In this document: in pieces, positions 1 to 7,979 of the stretch
Layout of the letters: every line of letters starts with the position of its first letter
How positions within the stretch are numbered: the stretch's first letter is position 1
Assembly: GCF_016917755.1 (NCBI RefSeq)
Contig: NZ_CP070326.1
Span: forward strand, 6,448,001 to 6,512,000
DNA length: 64,000 bases
Direction of reading: 5' to 3'
DNA from: Streptomyces noursei
GTDB taxonomy: Bacteria; Actinomycetota; Actinomycetes; Streptomycetales; Streptomycetaceae
The notes under the pieces: model-generated
The model's database searches: none
Told to the model about the DNA's origin: nothing
What the model saw: the letters and a program-made list of their open reading frames with translations, nothing else
Position numbers and translations under genes: made by a program

Positions 1-276
1 CGGGCCGCGCTCGGCGCCGTCGGCGGGCGGTTTTGGGGCGGGCGGCGCGGGGACCGCGGCGGTGTAGCCGGTCTTCTCCACGGTGGCGATCAGGTCGGCG
101 GTGCCCACGCCGCTGTCCTCCGCGAGCGTCACCTGCGCCTTCTCGGTGGCGTAGTTGACGGTGGCGGTGACCCCGTCCATGCGGTTGAGCTTCTTCTCGA
201 TGCGGGCCGCGCACGAGGCGCAGGTCATACCGCCGATCTCCAGCTCGACTACGGGCCCATCGATCGCGGTGGTCAT
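1..276 (-). CDS. copA: Copper-type P-type ATPase, N-terminal part (cut by window edge)
   Basis: The first 92 codons of a heavy-metal P1B ATPase are visible; the rest lies left of the window. The start ATG (complement of 274-276) has a strong GGAGGAG ribosome site. Residues about 9-75 form a heavy-metal-associated domain with the metal-binding motif GMTCASCAARIEKK, followed by an Ala/Pro/Arg-rich linker. This domain normally binds Cu(I) and passes it to the membrane pump for export. The ATPase core is not visible, so metal specificity (Cu rather than Zn/Cd) is inferred from the GMTCxSC type. The frameshifted WYL regulator ends 85 bases upstream on the same strand. Confidence 0.85.
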   Translation of the reverse strand, partial: MTTAIDGPVVELEIGGMTCASCAARIEKKLNRMDGVTATVNYATEKAQVTLAEDSGVGTADLIATVEKTGYTAAVPAPPAPKPPADGAERGP

Positions 277-361
277 GACGGCTGCTCCTCCTGTTCGCGG
301 GGCCGTGCGGCACCGGTGGCGGCCGGCGTCCCGTCCACCCTCCGCCGACCCCATCGACACT

Positions 362-1388
362 TTACCCCCCTGGGGTATTTCCGGAAGGGGATTCCGGCGT
401 GGCTTCCGTCTCGGTGGCGCCGCCCGCCCGCGTCATCCGGCCACCCATCTCGCGCACATATCCGGCCAGCTCGGCCGGCTCGTGCACGGTGAACTCCCGG
501 CCCAGCAGCGCCAGCCGCAGCGCCAGCCACTCCAGCGAGTCGGGTGCGCTGTGCCAGCGGCAGCTGCCCTCGTCGAGCGGCTCGACCCGGCCCGCCGCCG
601 GGCCGCCGAGCCGGGCCGCCGAGCCGGGCCGCCACCTCCTCGGCCGGCCCGTGGACCGTCGCCACCGCCCGATAGGTCGCCGCCATGCCGCGCATCCGCT
701 CCCGGACGTACGCCCCGGCGTCGGCGGCCGGCAGCTCGCGCGGCGCGGTCCGCGCACCGGTGGCGAACGGCTCGCTCAGCCGGTCCACCCGGAAGATCCG
801 CCAGTCGTCGCGGTCGTTGTCGAACGCCACCAGGTACCAGCGGCGGCCCGCCGCCACCAGCCGGTGCGGCTCCACCAGGCGCCGGCTGAGGTCGCCCGCG
901 CCGGCGCGGTAGCGGAAGCGCACCCGCTCGTGGTTGGCGATCGCCGCGGCCAGCACCGCCAGGTGCTCCGGGTCGACGGTGGGGCCGTCGCCGGCCGGCA
1001 TCGGGACGGTCGCCGTGCCCAGCGTGGCCACCCGCCGCCGCAGCCGGGCCGGCAGCACCTGCTCCAGTTTGGCCAGCGCCCGGACCGACGCCTCCTCGAT
1101 GCCCGCGATGGTGTGCCCGGCCGTCGAGCGCAGGCCCACCGCGATGGCCACCGCCTCCTCGTCGTCCAGCAGCAGCGGCGGCATGGCGGTGCCCGCGGCC
1201 AGCCGGTAGCCGCCCTCGGCGCCCATCGTGGCGTGCACCGGATAGCCCAGCTCGCGCAGCCGCTCGATGTCGCGGCGGATGGTCCGGGTGGTCACCCGCA
1301 GCCGGTCGGCGAGCTCCCGCCCCGGCCATTCGCGGGGCGTCTGGAGCAGCGACAGCAGGTTCAGCAGACGTGCCGATGTCTCACTCAT
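362..1388 (-). pseudogene. WYL-domain (YafY-type) transcriptional regulator, frameshifted by a 13-bp tandem duplication
   Basis: The N-terminus is an intact winged HTH (residues 1-60, with TTRTIRRDIERLRELGYPV), followed by a WYL domain (RWYLVAFDNDRDDWRIFRVDRL). Near base 612 the frame breaks. The frame that should follow (AGRVEPLDEGSCRW, then LEWLALRLALLGREFTVHEP) is intact and ends at a TAA at 362-364. A 13-base unit is present twice at 600-625; removing one copy rejoins the two frames exactly and gives a 337-residue protein, the usual length for this family. Such regulators often control the adjacent gene, here the divergent DHA2 exporter. The gene is either truncated in function or affected by an assembly error. 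Confidence 0.85.
600..625. repeat. 13-bp perfect tandem duplication inside the WYL regulator gene
   Basis: GGGCCGCCGAGCC occurs at 600-612 and again at 613-625, followed by a further partial match. The extra 13 bases shift the frame by one; deleting one copy restores the regulator reading frame. Confidence 0.9.
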
Positions 1389-1411
1389 GGGGACGATGAT
1401 GGCCGAGGGAG

Positions 1412-1430
1412 TAGGACGGGAGTTGTCCTA
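1412..1430. promoter_or_regulatory. Inverted-repeat operator between WYL regulator and DHA2 exporter
   Basis: TAGGAC and GTCCTA form a 6-bp inverted repeat with a 7-nt spacer in the divergent intergenic region, 24 bases upstream of the regulator start. The position suggests the binding site of the WYL regulator controlling both genes; binding is inferred. Confidence 0.6.
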
Positions 1431-1446
1431 GACGGTGCCTAGTGTC

Positions 1447-1504
1447 GGGGACGTCCGGGGCGGTGCGCGCCGTCAGCGCAGCGCGTGCCGCCCCGGACGT
1501 CCCC
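1447..1504 (+). promoter_or_regulatory. Large hairpin in the leader of the DHA2 exporter gene
   Basis: GGGGACGTCCGGGGCGG (1447-1463) and its exact complement (1488-1504) form a 17-bp stem that can extend by five more pairs after a 2-base mismatch. Each arm contains the palindrome GGACGTCC. It ends 36 bases before the exporter ATG, so it could be an attenuator, an operator or an RNA-stability element. Confidence 0.6.
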
Positions 1505-1540
1505 CTTCCGCTCGTCCACGGCACCACCAGGAGTTCCCGC

Positions 1541-3076
1541 ATGTCCCCGTCCGATCCGACCCCCGCCGCACCGGTGGGCGACGCGCCCGCGTCCGCCGAC
1601 CGCAGACGGTGGATAGCCCTCGCCGTCGTCCTGACGGCCAGCTTCATGGATTTGGTCGACGCGACGATCGTCAACATCGCCCTGCCCAACATCCAGCAGG
1701 ACACCGGTGCAGACTTCGGCGCCCTGCAGTGGATCACCGCCGGATACGCGCTGGCCTTCGCCATCGGCCTGATCACCGGCGGCCGGCTCGGCGACATCCA
1801 CGGCCGCAAGAAGCTCTTCCTGCTCGGCATGGGCGGCTTCACCGTCGCCTCGGCACTGTGCGGCCTGGCCGCGGACCCGGCGATGCTGGTCGCCGCGCGG
1901 GTGCTCCAGGGCGCGATGGCGGCGCTGATGGTGCCGCAGGTGCTGGCGATCATCCACGTCAGCTTCCCGGCCCACGAGCGCGGCAAGGTCTTCGGGATGT
2001 TCGGCGCGGTGGTCGGCCTGGGCGCGGTCTGCGGCCCGCTGATCGGCGCCCTGCTCACCCAGGGGAACCTCTTCGGCCTGGAGTGGCGGCCGATCTTCCT
2101 GATCAACCTCCCGGTCGGCCTGGTCGGGATCCTGCTCGGCCGCCGCTTCCTCACCGAGTCCCGGTCGGACACCGCGCTCCGCCTCGACCTGGTCGGCACC
2201 GCGCTGCTCACCGTCGGCCTGCTGCTGGTGCTCTACCCGCTCACCCACGGCCGCGAGGCCGGCTGGCCCGTCTGGGGCTTCGTCGCCATGGCGGCCGGGC
2301 CGCTGGTCCTCGCCGGCTTCGTCCGCTACGAGCGGCACAAGGCCCGCAAGGACGGCTCGCCGCTGGTCGAGCTCTCGCTGTTCCGGATCACGACCTTCGC
2401 GGCGGGCGTCGGCGTCCAGCTCCTCTTCGGCGCGGTCAGCGGACTGTTCTTCCTCATCTGGACGCTCTACATGCAGCTCGGGCTGGGCTGGGGGCCGCTG
2501 CACGCGGGGCTGACCGGTCTGCCGTTCTCGCTGGCCTGCTCCGCCGCGGCCGGCCTGTCGGTGCAGAAGCTGGTGCCCCGGTTCGGCCGCGCGGTGCTCC
2601 AGGCCGGTGCGCTGATCATGCTCGTCGGCGCCCTGCTCTACCTCTGGCAGGCCGACCACTACGGCACCGCCATGCAGTCCTGGCAGATGGCCCCGGCAAT
2701 GGTCCTGATGGGCGCCGGCATGGGGCTGATCGTCGCGCCGATCACCGACGCGGTGCTCTCCGAGGTGCCGGTCCGGCACTCCGGCTCGGCTTCCGGCATC
2801 TTCAACACCACCGGCCAGGTGGGCATGGCGCTGGGCCTGGCGCTGTCGTCGGTGGCGTTCTTCGGCGCGGTGGACGGGCCGGGACGCGCGGGCTTCGTGG
2901 CCGCCACCACGCACGCCCTGTGGTGGATCGCCGGCGGGCTGGTGCTCGTCCTCGGCCTGCTGTTCCGGCTGCCCCGGCGGGCCCGTGCCGGCGGCCCGAC
3001 CCAGGAGGAGCCGGGGACGCCCGCCGAGGCGGCGCCCGACCCGGTCGCGGTCGACCAGCCGGCGCTCGTTCCCTGA
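1541..3076 (+). CDS. DHA2-family (EmrB/QacA-type) 14-TM drug exporter, MFS
   Basis: This 511-residue integral membrane protein has the DHA2 motif C-like segment DLVDATIVNIALPNIQQDT at the first helix and the motif A loop GRLGDIHGRKK between helices 2 and 3. Hydrophobic segments repeat through residue ~490, consistent with 14 helices, and the tail is Pro/Glu-rich and cytoplasmic. Proton-driven multidrug efflux is the family function; the substrate cannot be read from sequence. The start at 1541 was chosen because CCAGGAG lies 7-8 bases upstream; an earlier in-frame ATG at 1442 would translate the leader hairpin. The gene is divergent from the WYL regulator, its likely controller. Confidence 0.9.
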   Translation: MSPSDPTPAAPVGDAPASADRRRWIALAVVLTASFMDLVDATIVNIALPNIQQDTGADFGALQWITAGYALAFAIGLITGGRLGDIHGRKKLFLLGMGGFTVASALCGLAADPAMLVAARVLQGAMAALMVPQVLAIIHVSFPAHERGKVFGMFGAVVGLGAVCGPLIGALLTQGNLFGLEWRPIFLINLPVGLVGILLGRRFLTESRSDTALRLDLVGTALLTVGLLLVLYPLTHGREAGWPVWGFVAMAAGPLVLAGFVRYERHKARKDGSPLVELSLFRITTFAAGVGVQLLFGAVSGLFFLIWTLYMQLGLGWGPLHAGLTGLPFSLACSAAAGLSVQKLVPRFGRAVLQAGALIMLVGALLYLWQADHYGTAMQSWQMAPAMVLMGAGMGLIVAPITDAVLSEVPVRHSGSASGIFNTTGQVGMALGLALSSVAFFGAVDGPGRAGFVAATTHALWWIAGGLVLVLGLLFRLPRRARAGGPTQEEPGTPAEAAPDPVAVDQPALVP

Positions 3077-3089
3077 CGGACACGCGGGG

Positions 3090-3108
3090 CGCACGCCCGG
3101 GGCGTGCG
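3090..3108 (+). terminator. Hairpin terminator after the DHA2 exporter
   Basis: CGCACGCC and GGCGTGCG form an 8-bp perfect stem with a 3-base loop, 14 bases after the stop codon. No T-run follows, as is usual in Streptomyces. Confidence 0.6.
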
Positions 3109-3197
3109 GGCAAACGGACGGCACGGCGCGGCCCACGACAGGGTGCGGAGTCCGCAAAATCGAGCCCCGGCCGTACCCCCCGCGCGCCCCCACGGGC

Positions 3198-3203
3198 GAT
3201 ACT
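3198..3203 (+). promoter_or_regulatory. -10-like element of corA, leaderless arrangement
   Basis: GATACT ends 6 bases before the GTG start of corA and no Shine-Dalgarno sequence is present, so transcription probably starts at or next to the start codon. This is inferred from spacing only. Confidence 0.45.
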
Positions 3204-3209
3204 TGCCGG

Positions 3210-4301
3210 GTGTCGATGATCAGCAACCTCCGCAAAGCCGCCCGGCTGCCGCAGCCGCGCCAGGGCGGGGTGGACCTCAGCCACCCGGCCCGCTCGCCGC
3301 TCGGTACGGCCGTGGTGAACTGCGCGGTCTATGTGGCGGGCGCGCGCCAGGACGGCCACCAGCCGGCGCAGGAGGCGATCCGGCAGGTCCGGGAGACCGG
3401 TGACGGCTTTGTGTGGATCGGTCTGCACGAGCCGTCCGAGGTGGAGTTCGCCGGCATCGTCGAGCTGTTCGGGCTGCACCCGCTCGCCGTCGAGGACGCC
3501 GTCCACGCCCACCAGCGCCCCAAGCTGGAGCACTACGACGACTCGCTGTTCACCGTCTTCAAGACCGTCCGCTACGTCGAACACGACCAGCTCACCGACA
3601 CCAGCGAGGTCGTCGACACCGGCGAGATCATGGTCTTCACCGGCGTCGACTTCGTGATCACGGTGCGGCACGGCGGCCACGGTTCGCTGGGCCCGCTGCG
3701 CGAGCAGCTGGAGCGCGACCCGGAGCAGCTCGCGCTCGGCCCGTCCGCGGTGCTGCACGCCATCGCCGACCTCGTCGTGGACGACTACCTCGACGTCGCC
3801 GCCGCCGTCCAGGACGACATCGACGACGTCGAGAGCGAGGTCTTCTCGGTCCGCGGCAGCCGCGGCGCCGACCGGATCTACCAGCTCAAGCGCGAACTGC
3901 TGGAATTCAAGCGGGCGGTGACCCCGCTGGACCGTCCCCTCCAGGAGCTGGCGACCCGTTCGCTGCAGTTCATCGACCCCCGGATCAAGACCTACTTCCG
4001 GGACGTCGCGGACCACCTCGACCAGGTCCGCGAGCGGATCACCGGCTTCGACGAACTGCTCAACTCGATACTCCAGGCACATCTCGCCCAGGTCGCCAAC
4101 GCCCAGAACGACGCGATGCGCCGGATGTCCGCCTGGGCGGCGATCCTGGCCGTCCCCACCATGGTCACCGGCGTCTACGGCATGAACTTCGAGTACATGC
4201 CGGAGAAGAGCTGGACCTTCGGCTATCCACTGGTGATGGTCGTGATGGTGGCGATCTGCGGGCTGATGCACCGCGGATTCAAGCGGAACGGCTGGCTGTA
4301 A
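3210..4301 (+). CDS. corA: CorA-type magnesium/cobalt transporter
   Basis: The 363-residue protein has a long soluble, acidic, helix-rich N-terminal domain and two C-terminal membrane helices. The signature GMN motif is present (VYGMNFEYMPE) after the first helix. CorA forms a pentameric Mg2+ channel in the plasma membrane. The GTG at 3210 was preferred because a -10-like hexamer lies just before it; ATG at 3216 is an alternative. Longer upstream in-frame starts would overlap the exporter gene and code for an Arg-rich non-conserved stretch. It converges with the CynX-type permease gene 40 bases downstream. Confidence 0.92.
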   Translation: MSMISNLRKAARLPQPRQGGVDLSHPARSPLGTAVVNCAVYVAGARQDGHQPAQEAIRQVRETGDGFVWIGLHEPSEVEFAGIVELFGLHPLAVEDAVHAHQRPKLEHYDDSLFTVFKTVRYVEHDQLTDTSEVVDTGEIMVFTGVDFVITVRHGGHGSLGPLREQLERDPEQLALGPSAVLHAIADLVVDDYLDVAAAVQDDIDDVESEVFSVRGSRGADRIYQLKRELLEFKRAVTPLDRPLQELATRSLQFIDPRIKTYFRDVADHLDQVRERITGFDELLNSILQAHLAQVANAQNDAMRRMSAWAAILAVPTMVTGVYGMNFEYMPEKSWTFGYPLVMVVMVAICGLMHRGFKRNGWL

Positions 4302-4341
4302 CGCCGTTACGGGGCCGGACGCGGGCCGCCGTGACGGGCGC

Positions 4342-5619
4342 TCACCGACCCCCGACGTGCCCCGGCCGGGCGGCCCCGAACCCCGCCGCCACCTGCGGCA
4401 CCAACAGCACCAGCAGCACCGCCAACGGCACCGCCCAGGTGCCCGAGGCGTCGTGGACGGCGCCCAGCACCGCCGGGCCGGTGGCGGCCAGGACGTATCC
4501 GAAGCACTGGGCCATGCTGGAGAGTTGGGCGGTGCGCCGGGCGTCCGGGGCGCGCTGGACGATGAACAGCAGCGCCAGGCTGATCGCCGCACCCTGGCCC
4601 AGGCCCAGCAACGTCATCCACAGGTACGTGCCGCCGACCGGCGCCGCCCAGATCCCGGCGAAGCCCGCCGCGCACAGCACCGCGCCCAGCGCGGCCAGCG
4701 TCCCCGCCCGCAGCCGGCGGCCGACGATCACCGGCGCCAGGAACGAGCCCGCGATCCCCAACAGCGAGGAGAACGACAGCATCCAGCCGGCGTCGCCCGC
4801 GCTCATCCCGGCGTCCTTGAGGATCGTCGGCAACCAGGCGGCGGCCGCGTAGTAGCTCAGCGACTGGAGCCCCATGTAGGCGGTGACCTGCCAGGCCAGC
4901 GGGGAGCGCCACAGACCGCGGACGGGGTGGGCGGCCTGCCGGGCGGCGGCCTCCGTCGCCGCGGCGCGGGAGCGGACCTGCGGCAGCCAGACGACCAGCG
5001 CGAGTACCGCCAGCGCGCCCCAACAGGCCAGCGTGGCCTGCCAGGAGAGCCCGGCGGCCTGCTGCACCGGGACGGTGACGCCGGCCGCCAGTGCCGCGCC
5101 GCCGAACAGCGACATCGAGTAGAGCCCGGTCATCAGGCCCGCCTTCGCCGGGAAGTCCCGCTTGATCAGGCCGGGCAGCAGGACGTTGGCGACGGCGATG
5201 CCGGCGCCGATCACGACGGTCCCGGCGAACAGCGCCACCACCGAGTCCAGCAGCCGCAGCCCGGTGCCCAGGCAGATCAGCACCATGGTGCCGAGCAGCG
5301 ACCGCTCCGTGCCGAAGCGCCGGCCCAGCCGCGGCGCCACCGGCGCCAGCAGCCCGAAGCAGAGCAGCGGCAGCGCGGTCAGCAGGCTGGTGGCGGCCGC
5401 CGACATCCCGCTGTCGGCGCGGACGGTGTCGGCCAGCGGGGAGACCGCGACCAGCGCCGGGCGCAGGTTCAGCGCCAACAGGACGACGCCGGCGCCGAGG
5501 TGGAGGGCGCGCCGGCCGGTGGCGCCGGCGGGTGCGGGGGTGTCCCCGGCCGGGGACGTCGTCCCGCCGGCCGGCTGCGGCCGGGCCTCCGGTATGACCG
5601 ATGCCGGTCCTTGACTCAT
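4342..5619 (-). CDS. CynX/NimT-family MFS permease
   Basis: This 425-residue membrane protein has about 12 hydrophobic segments after a Pro/Ala-rich cytoplasmic N-terminus of ~35 residues. The first helix LNLRPALVAVSPLADTVR is characteristic of the cyanate/2-nitroimidazole (CynX/NimT) branch of MFS. The substrate is unknown. Its ATG overlaps the stop of the upstream FadR-type regulator by four bases (ATGA), so the two are translationally coupled in one operon and the regulator probably senses the imported compound. Confidence 0.88.
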   Translation of the reverse strand: MSQGPASVIPEARPQPAGGTTSPAGDTPAPAGATGRRALHLGAGVVLLALNLRPALVAVSPLADTVRADSGMSAAATSLLTALPLLCFGLLAPVAPRLGRRFGTERSLLGTMVLICLGTGLRLLDSVVALFAGTVVIGAGIAVANVLLPGLIKRDFPAKAGLMTGLYSMSLFGGAALAAGVTVPVQQAAGLSWQATLACWGALAVLALVVWLPQVRSRAAATEAAARQAAHPVRGLWRSPLAWQVTAYMGLQSLSYYAAAAWLPTILKDAGMSAGDAGWMLSFSSLLGIAGSFLAPVIVGRRLRAGTLAALGAVLCAAGFAGIWAAPVGGTYLWMTLLGLGQGAAISLALLFIVQRAPDARRTAQLSSMAQCFGYVLAATGPAVLGAVHDASGTWAVPLAVLLVLLVPQVAAGFGAARPGHVGGR

Positions 5620-6368
5620 GACCGGGGTTCCTCCTGTGTCGCGTCGTTACTGTCCGGGCCGTCCGCCGGTCGCGTCGGCGGCTCGCGGAGGGCGTCGGCG
5701 GCCTCCGCGAGGTGCGCCAGCGCGGCCCGCTCGGCGGCGTCCGGGTCGCGGGCCTCGATGGCGTCGACGATCGCGGCGTGCGCGTCGAACTGGTGGCGGA
5801 CCGCGTCGGGCAGCAGTGGGGTGTCGACCACGGCCGCCAGCGCCTCCCGCAGGGCGTCGCTGAACTGCTCGTACAGCTCGGCCAGCAGGCTGTTGTGCGC
5901 CGCCGCCGCGACCGCCCGGTGGAAGCGCACGTCCGCCTCCACGAACCGGGGCACGTCGCCGGCCTCCCAGGCCCGGCCGCGCACCGCCAGCGCCTCCCGC
6001 AGCGCGGCCAGGTCCTCGTCCGTGCGGCGCTCGGCCGCATACCGCGCGGCGTCCCGCTCCAGGCAGGAACGGACCTCGTACGCCTCCAAGTTGGCGGCCC
6101 GGCGCAGTCGGCGCTGGACGGCCGCACCGAAACCGCTGCGGGCGCGGACGTAGGTCCCGTCGCCCTGCCGCGGCTCCAGCATTCCGGTGTGCACCAGGGC
6201 CCGGACCGCCTCGCGGACGGTGTTCCGGCCGACGTCCAGCTGCTCCACGAGCACCGGCTCGGCCGGGATCTTCGCGCCGACCGGCCACTCGCCGTCGGCG
6301 ATCAGCCGCTCCATCTGCTCGATGACCAGCTCGACGAGGCTGGTGCGGGCGGTGCTGCGCAGCGGCAT
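5616..6368 (-). CDS. FadR-subfamily GntR transcriptional regulator (FCD domain)
   Basis: The 250-residue protein has an N-terminal GntR winged helix (residues ~8-75, including DVGRNTVREAVRALVHTGML) and a C-terminal all-helical FCD ligand domain (about 85-225), whose usual metal/ligand residues (D and H in RFVEADVRFHRAVAAAAHN) are visible. Family members are repressors released by small organic acids or metabolites. It is cotranscribed with the CynX-type permease and a palindrome upstream (6448-6462) is the likely autoregulatory operator. It is divergent from the crcB operon. Confidence 0.9.
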   Translation of the reverse strand: MPLRSTARTSLVELVIEQMERLIADGEWPVGAKIPAEPVLVEQLDVGRNTVREAVRALVHTGMLEPRQGDGTYVRARSGFGAAVQRRLRRAANLEAYEVRSCLERDAARYAAERRTDEDLAALREALAVRGRAWEAGDVPRFVEADVRFHRAVAAAAHNSLLAELYEQFSDALREALAAVVDTPLLPDAVRHQFDAHAAIVDAIEARDPDAAERAALAHLAEAADALREPPTRPADGPDSNDATQEEPRS

Positions 6369-6447
6369 CGGCGTCGTCCTCTCGTCCGCGTTCCGCGGGT
6401 CCGCTCACGGCGGATGCCCGGCTTCAGGGCATCCGATTCCACCGGTG

Positions 6448-6462
6448 ATGGGAACATCCCAT
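6448..6462. promoter_or_regulatory. Palindromic operator candidate upstream of the FadR-type regulator
   Basis: ATGGGA-ACA-TCCCAT is a perfect 15-bp interrupted palindrome located 80 bases upstream of the regulator start and 80 bases upstream of crcB. Its symmetry and position suggest the GntR/FCD binding site. Confidence 0.55.
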
Positions 6463-6542
6463 GTTTAGCGGTGTCAAATGATCAGGCTTAACCTGGGGGC
6501 GGCGGTGGCCCGCCGGACACAGACAGGGAGACCCACGGACCC

Positions 6543-6980
6543 ATGGACGAGCGAGCCCCCCGGCCGTTGCCCTGGCAGGGCGAGTGGCCGGTGATCGGCG
6601 CGGTGGCCGTCGGCGGTGCCCTCGGCGCCACGGCCCGCTACGCCGCCGGCCTGCTCTGGCCGACCCCCGAGGCCGCCTTCCCCTGGACCACCCTCGTGGT
6701 CAACGTGGTCGGCTGCGCGCTGATGGGCATCCTGATGGTGCTGATCACCGAGGTGTGGACGGGCCACCGGCTGCTCCGCCCGTTCCTGGGCACCGGCATC
6801 CTCGGCGGCTTCACCACCTTCTCCACCTACGCGGTGGACATCGGGCGCCTGGCAGCCGCCGGGCGGCTGCCGCTCGCCCTGGCCTACCTCGCCGGCACCC
6901 TGCTCGCCGCGCTGTCCGCGGTGGCGCTGGCCGGCGCCACCACCCGGGCGCTCCTCGGACTGCGGCGGCGACCGGCATGA
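6543..6980 (+). CDS. crcB: CrcB/FluC fluoride channel subunit 1
   Basis: The 145-residue, four-helix protein carries the FluC hallmark segments VNVVGCALMG (the conserved Asn of helix 2) and GFTTFSTYAVD (the TTFST fluoride-path motif of helix 3), with the conserved GGALGATARY at helix 1. FluC proteins are dual-topology fluoride exporters in the plasma membrane. Its TGA overlaps the next ATG (ATGA), so it heads a coupled three-gene operon with DUF190 and a second crcB; paired genes suggest a heterodimer. No fluoride riboswitch could be recognised in the 174-base leader region. Confidence 0.93.
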   Translation: MDERAPRPLPWQGEWPVIGAVAVGGALGATARYAAGLLWPTPEAAFPWTTLVVNVVGCALMGILMVLITEVWTGHRLLRPFLGTGILGGFTTFSTYAVDIGRLAAAGRLPLALAYLAGTLLAALSAVALAGATTRALLGLRRRPA

Positions 6981-7378
6981 CGGACCACGCGGCGCCCGGT
7001 CCGGCGCCTTCGGTCGGGAGCCCGGCGCTGCGGCTGACCGTCGTCGTCGGCGAGCAGGACGCCTGGCACCACCGGCCGCTCTACGCGGAGATCGTGCACC
7101 GCGCCCGCGCCGCGGGCCTCGCCGGGGCGAGCGCCTTCCGCGGCGTCGAGGGCTTCGGGGCGACCTCACTGATCCACACCCAGCGGCTGCTGTCGCTCAG
7201 CGAGGAACTGCCGGTGGCGGTGGTCGTGGTGGACACCGAGGAGCGGGTGCGGGCGTTCCTGCCGCAGCTGACCGAACTCCTGGCGGGCGGGGGCCTGGTG
7301 ACCCTCGACCCGTGCGAGATGATCGCGTTCCGGGGCCGGGCGGACGGGACCGCCGGCGGGGAGGGCACACACGGGTGA
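6977..7378 (+). CDS. DUF190 family protein
   Basis: This 133-residue soluble protein has the DUF190 core: RLTVVVGEQDAWHHRPLYAE, then GLAGASAFRGVEGFG and VVVVDTEERVRAFLPQL, resembling a PII-like ferredoxin fold. DUF190 proteins are repeatedly found between paired crcB genes in actinobacteria, and a role as regulatory partner of the fluoride channel is inferred. Start and stop overlap both neighbours by four bases. Confidence 0.85.
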   Translation: MTDHAAPGPAPSVGSPALRLTVVVGEQDAWHHRPLYAEIVHRARAAGLAGASAFRGVEGFGATSLIHTQRLLSLSEELPVAVVVVDTEERVRAFLPQLTELLAGGGLVTLDPCEMIAFRGRADGTAGGEGTHG

Positions 7379-7749
7379 ACTGGCTGCTGGTGGTGGCCGG
7401 TGCCATGGTCGGGGCACCGCTGCGCTTCCTCACCGACCGCTTCGTCCAGGCCCGGCACGACACCGTCTTCCCCTGGGGGACGTGGACCGTCAACGCCGTC
7501 GGCAGCCTGATCCTCGGCCTGCTGACCGGCGCGGTCGCCACCGGCGCCGCCGGGTCGCACACCCAACTGCTGCTCGGCACCGGCCTGTGCGGGGCGCTGA
7601 CGACCTATTCGACGTTCTCCTACGAGACCCTGCGGCTGGCCACCGACGGGGCGCGCCGGTACGCCGCGCTCAACATCGTGCTGAGCCTGGCGGCCGGACT
7701 GACCGCCGCCGGCGCCGGGATGGCCCTCGCTCACGCCCTGTGGTCCTGA
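7375..7749 (+). CDS. crcB: CrcB/FluC fluoride channel subunit 2
   Basis: The 124-residue, four-helix protein has FluC motifs VNAVGSLILG and ALTTYSTFSYETL. It is slightly shorter than CrcB1 and diverges at helix 1 (AMVGAPLRFLTDRF). The GTG start overlaps the DUF190 stop as GTGA, so the start is fixed by coupling. It probably pairs with CrcB1 in opposite topology to form one fluoride channel. A strong hairpin terminator follows 40 bases later. Confidence 0.92.
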   Translation: MNWLLVVAGAMVGAPLRFLTDRFVQARHDTVFPWGTWTVNAVGSLILGLLTGAVATGAAGSHTQLLLGTGLCGALTTYSTFSYETLRLATDGARRYAALNIVLSLAAGLTAAGAGMALAHALWS

Positions 7750-7789
7750 CCCCGGGCGCCGGTCCGCCCAACTGCCCGCGCACACGGAA

Positions 7790-7819
7790 GCGGTGGGGCT
7801 CGACGAGGAGCCCCACCGC
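7790..7819 (+). terminator. Terminator of the crcB operon
   Basis: GCGGTGGGGCTC and its exact complement form a 12-bp stem with a 6-base loop (GACGAG). It lies between the convergent crcB2 and snpA and may serve both. Confidence 0.85.
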
Positions 7820-7979
7820 GTGGGTGGACGTACGGAATGCGAGGGCTGGTGGGGGGTACGGAGCCGGCCGCCAGGTACCGGCCCCGTCAGCCCGGGCCCG
7901 TCGTCCTCCCGACCGCCGTCAGCCCGGCCGGGGGACGGCGGACCGACCGCCGTGCCGCGTCCAGGGACGGCCGGGTGGG

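Noticed and set aside
1439..3235. Long minus-strand frame across the DHA2 exporter
   Set aside because: It is antisense to a clear MFS gene, Arg/Gly/Asp-rich, with no ribosome site or domain.
6369..6542. Fluoride riboswitch upstream of crcB
   Set aside because: No match to the conserved core could be read by eye; not reported as a feature.
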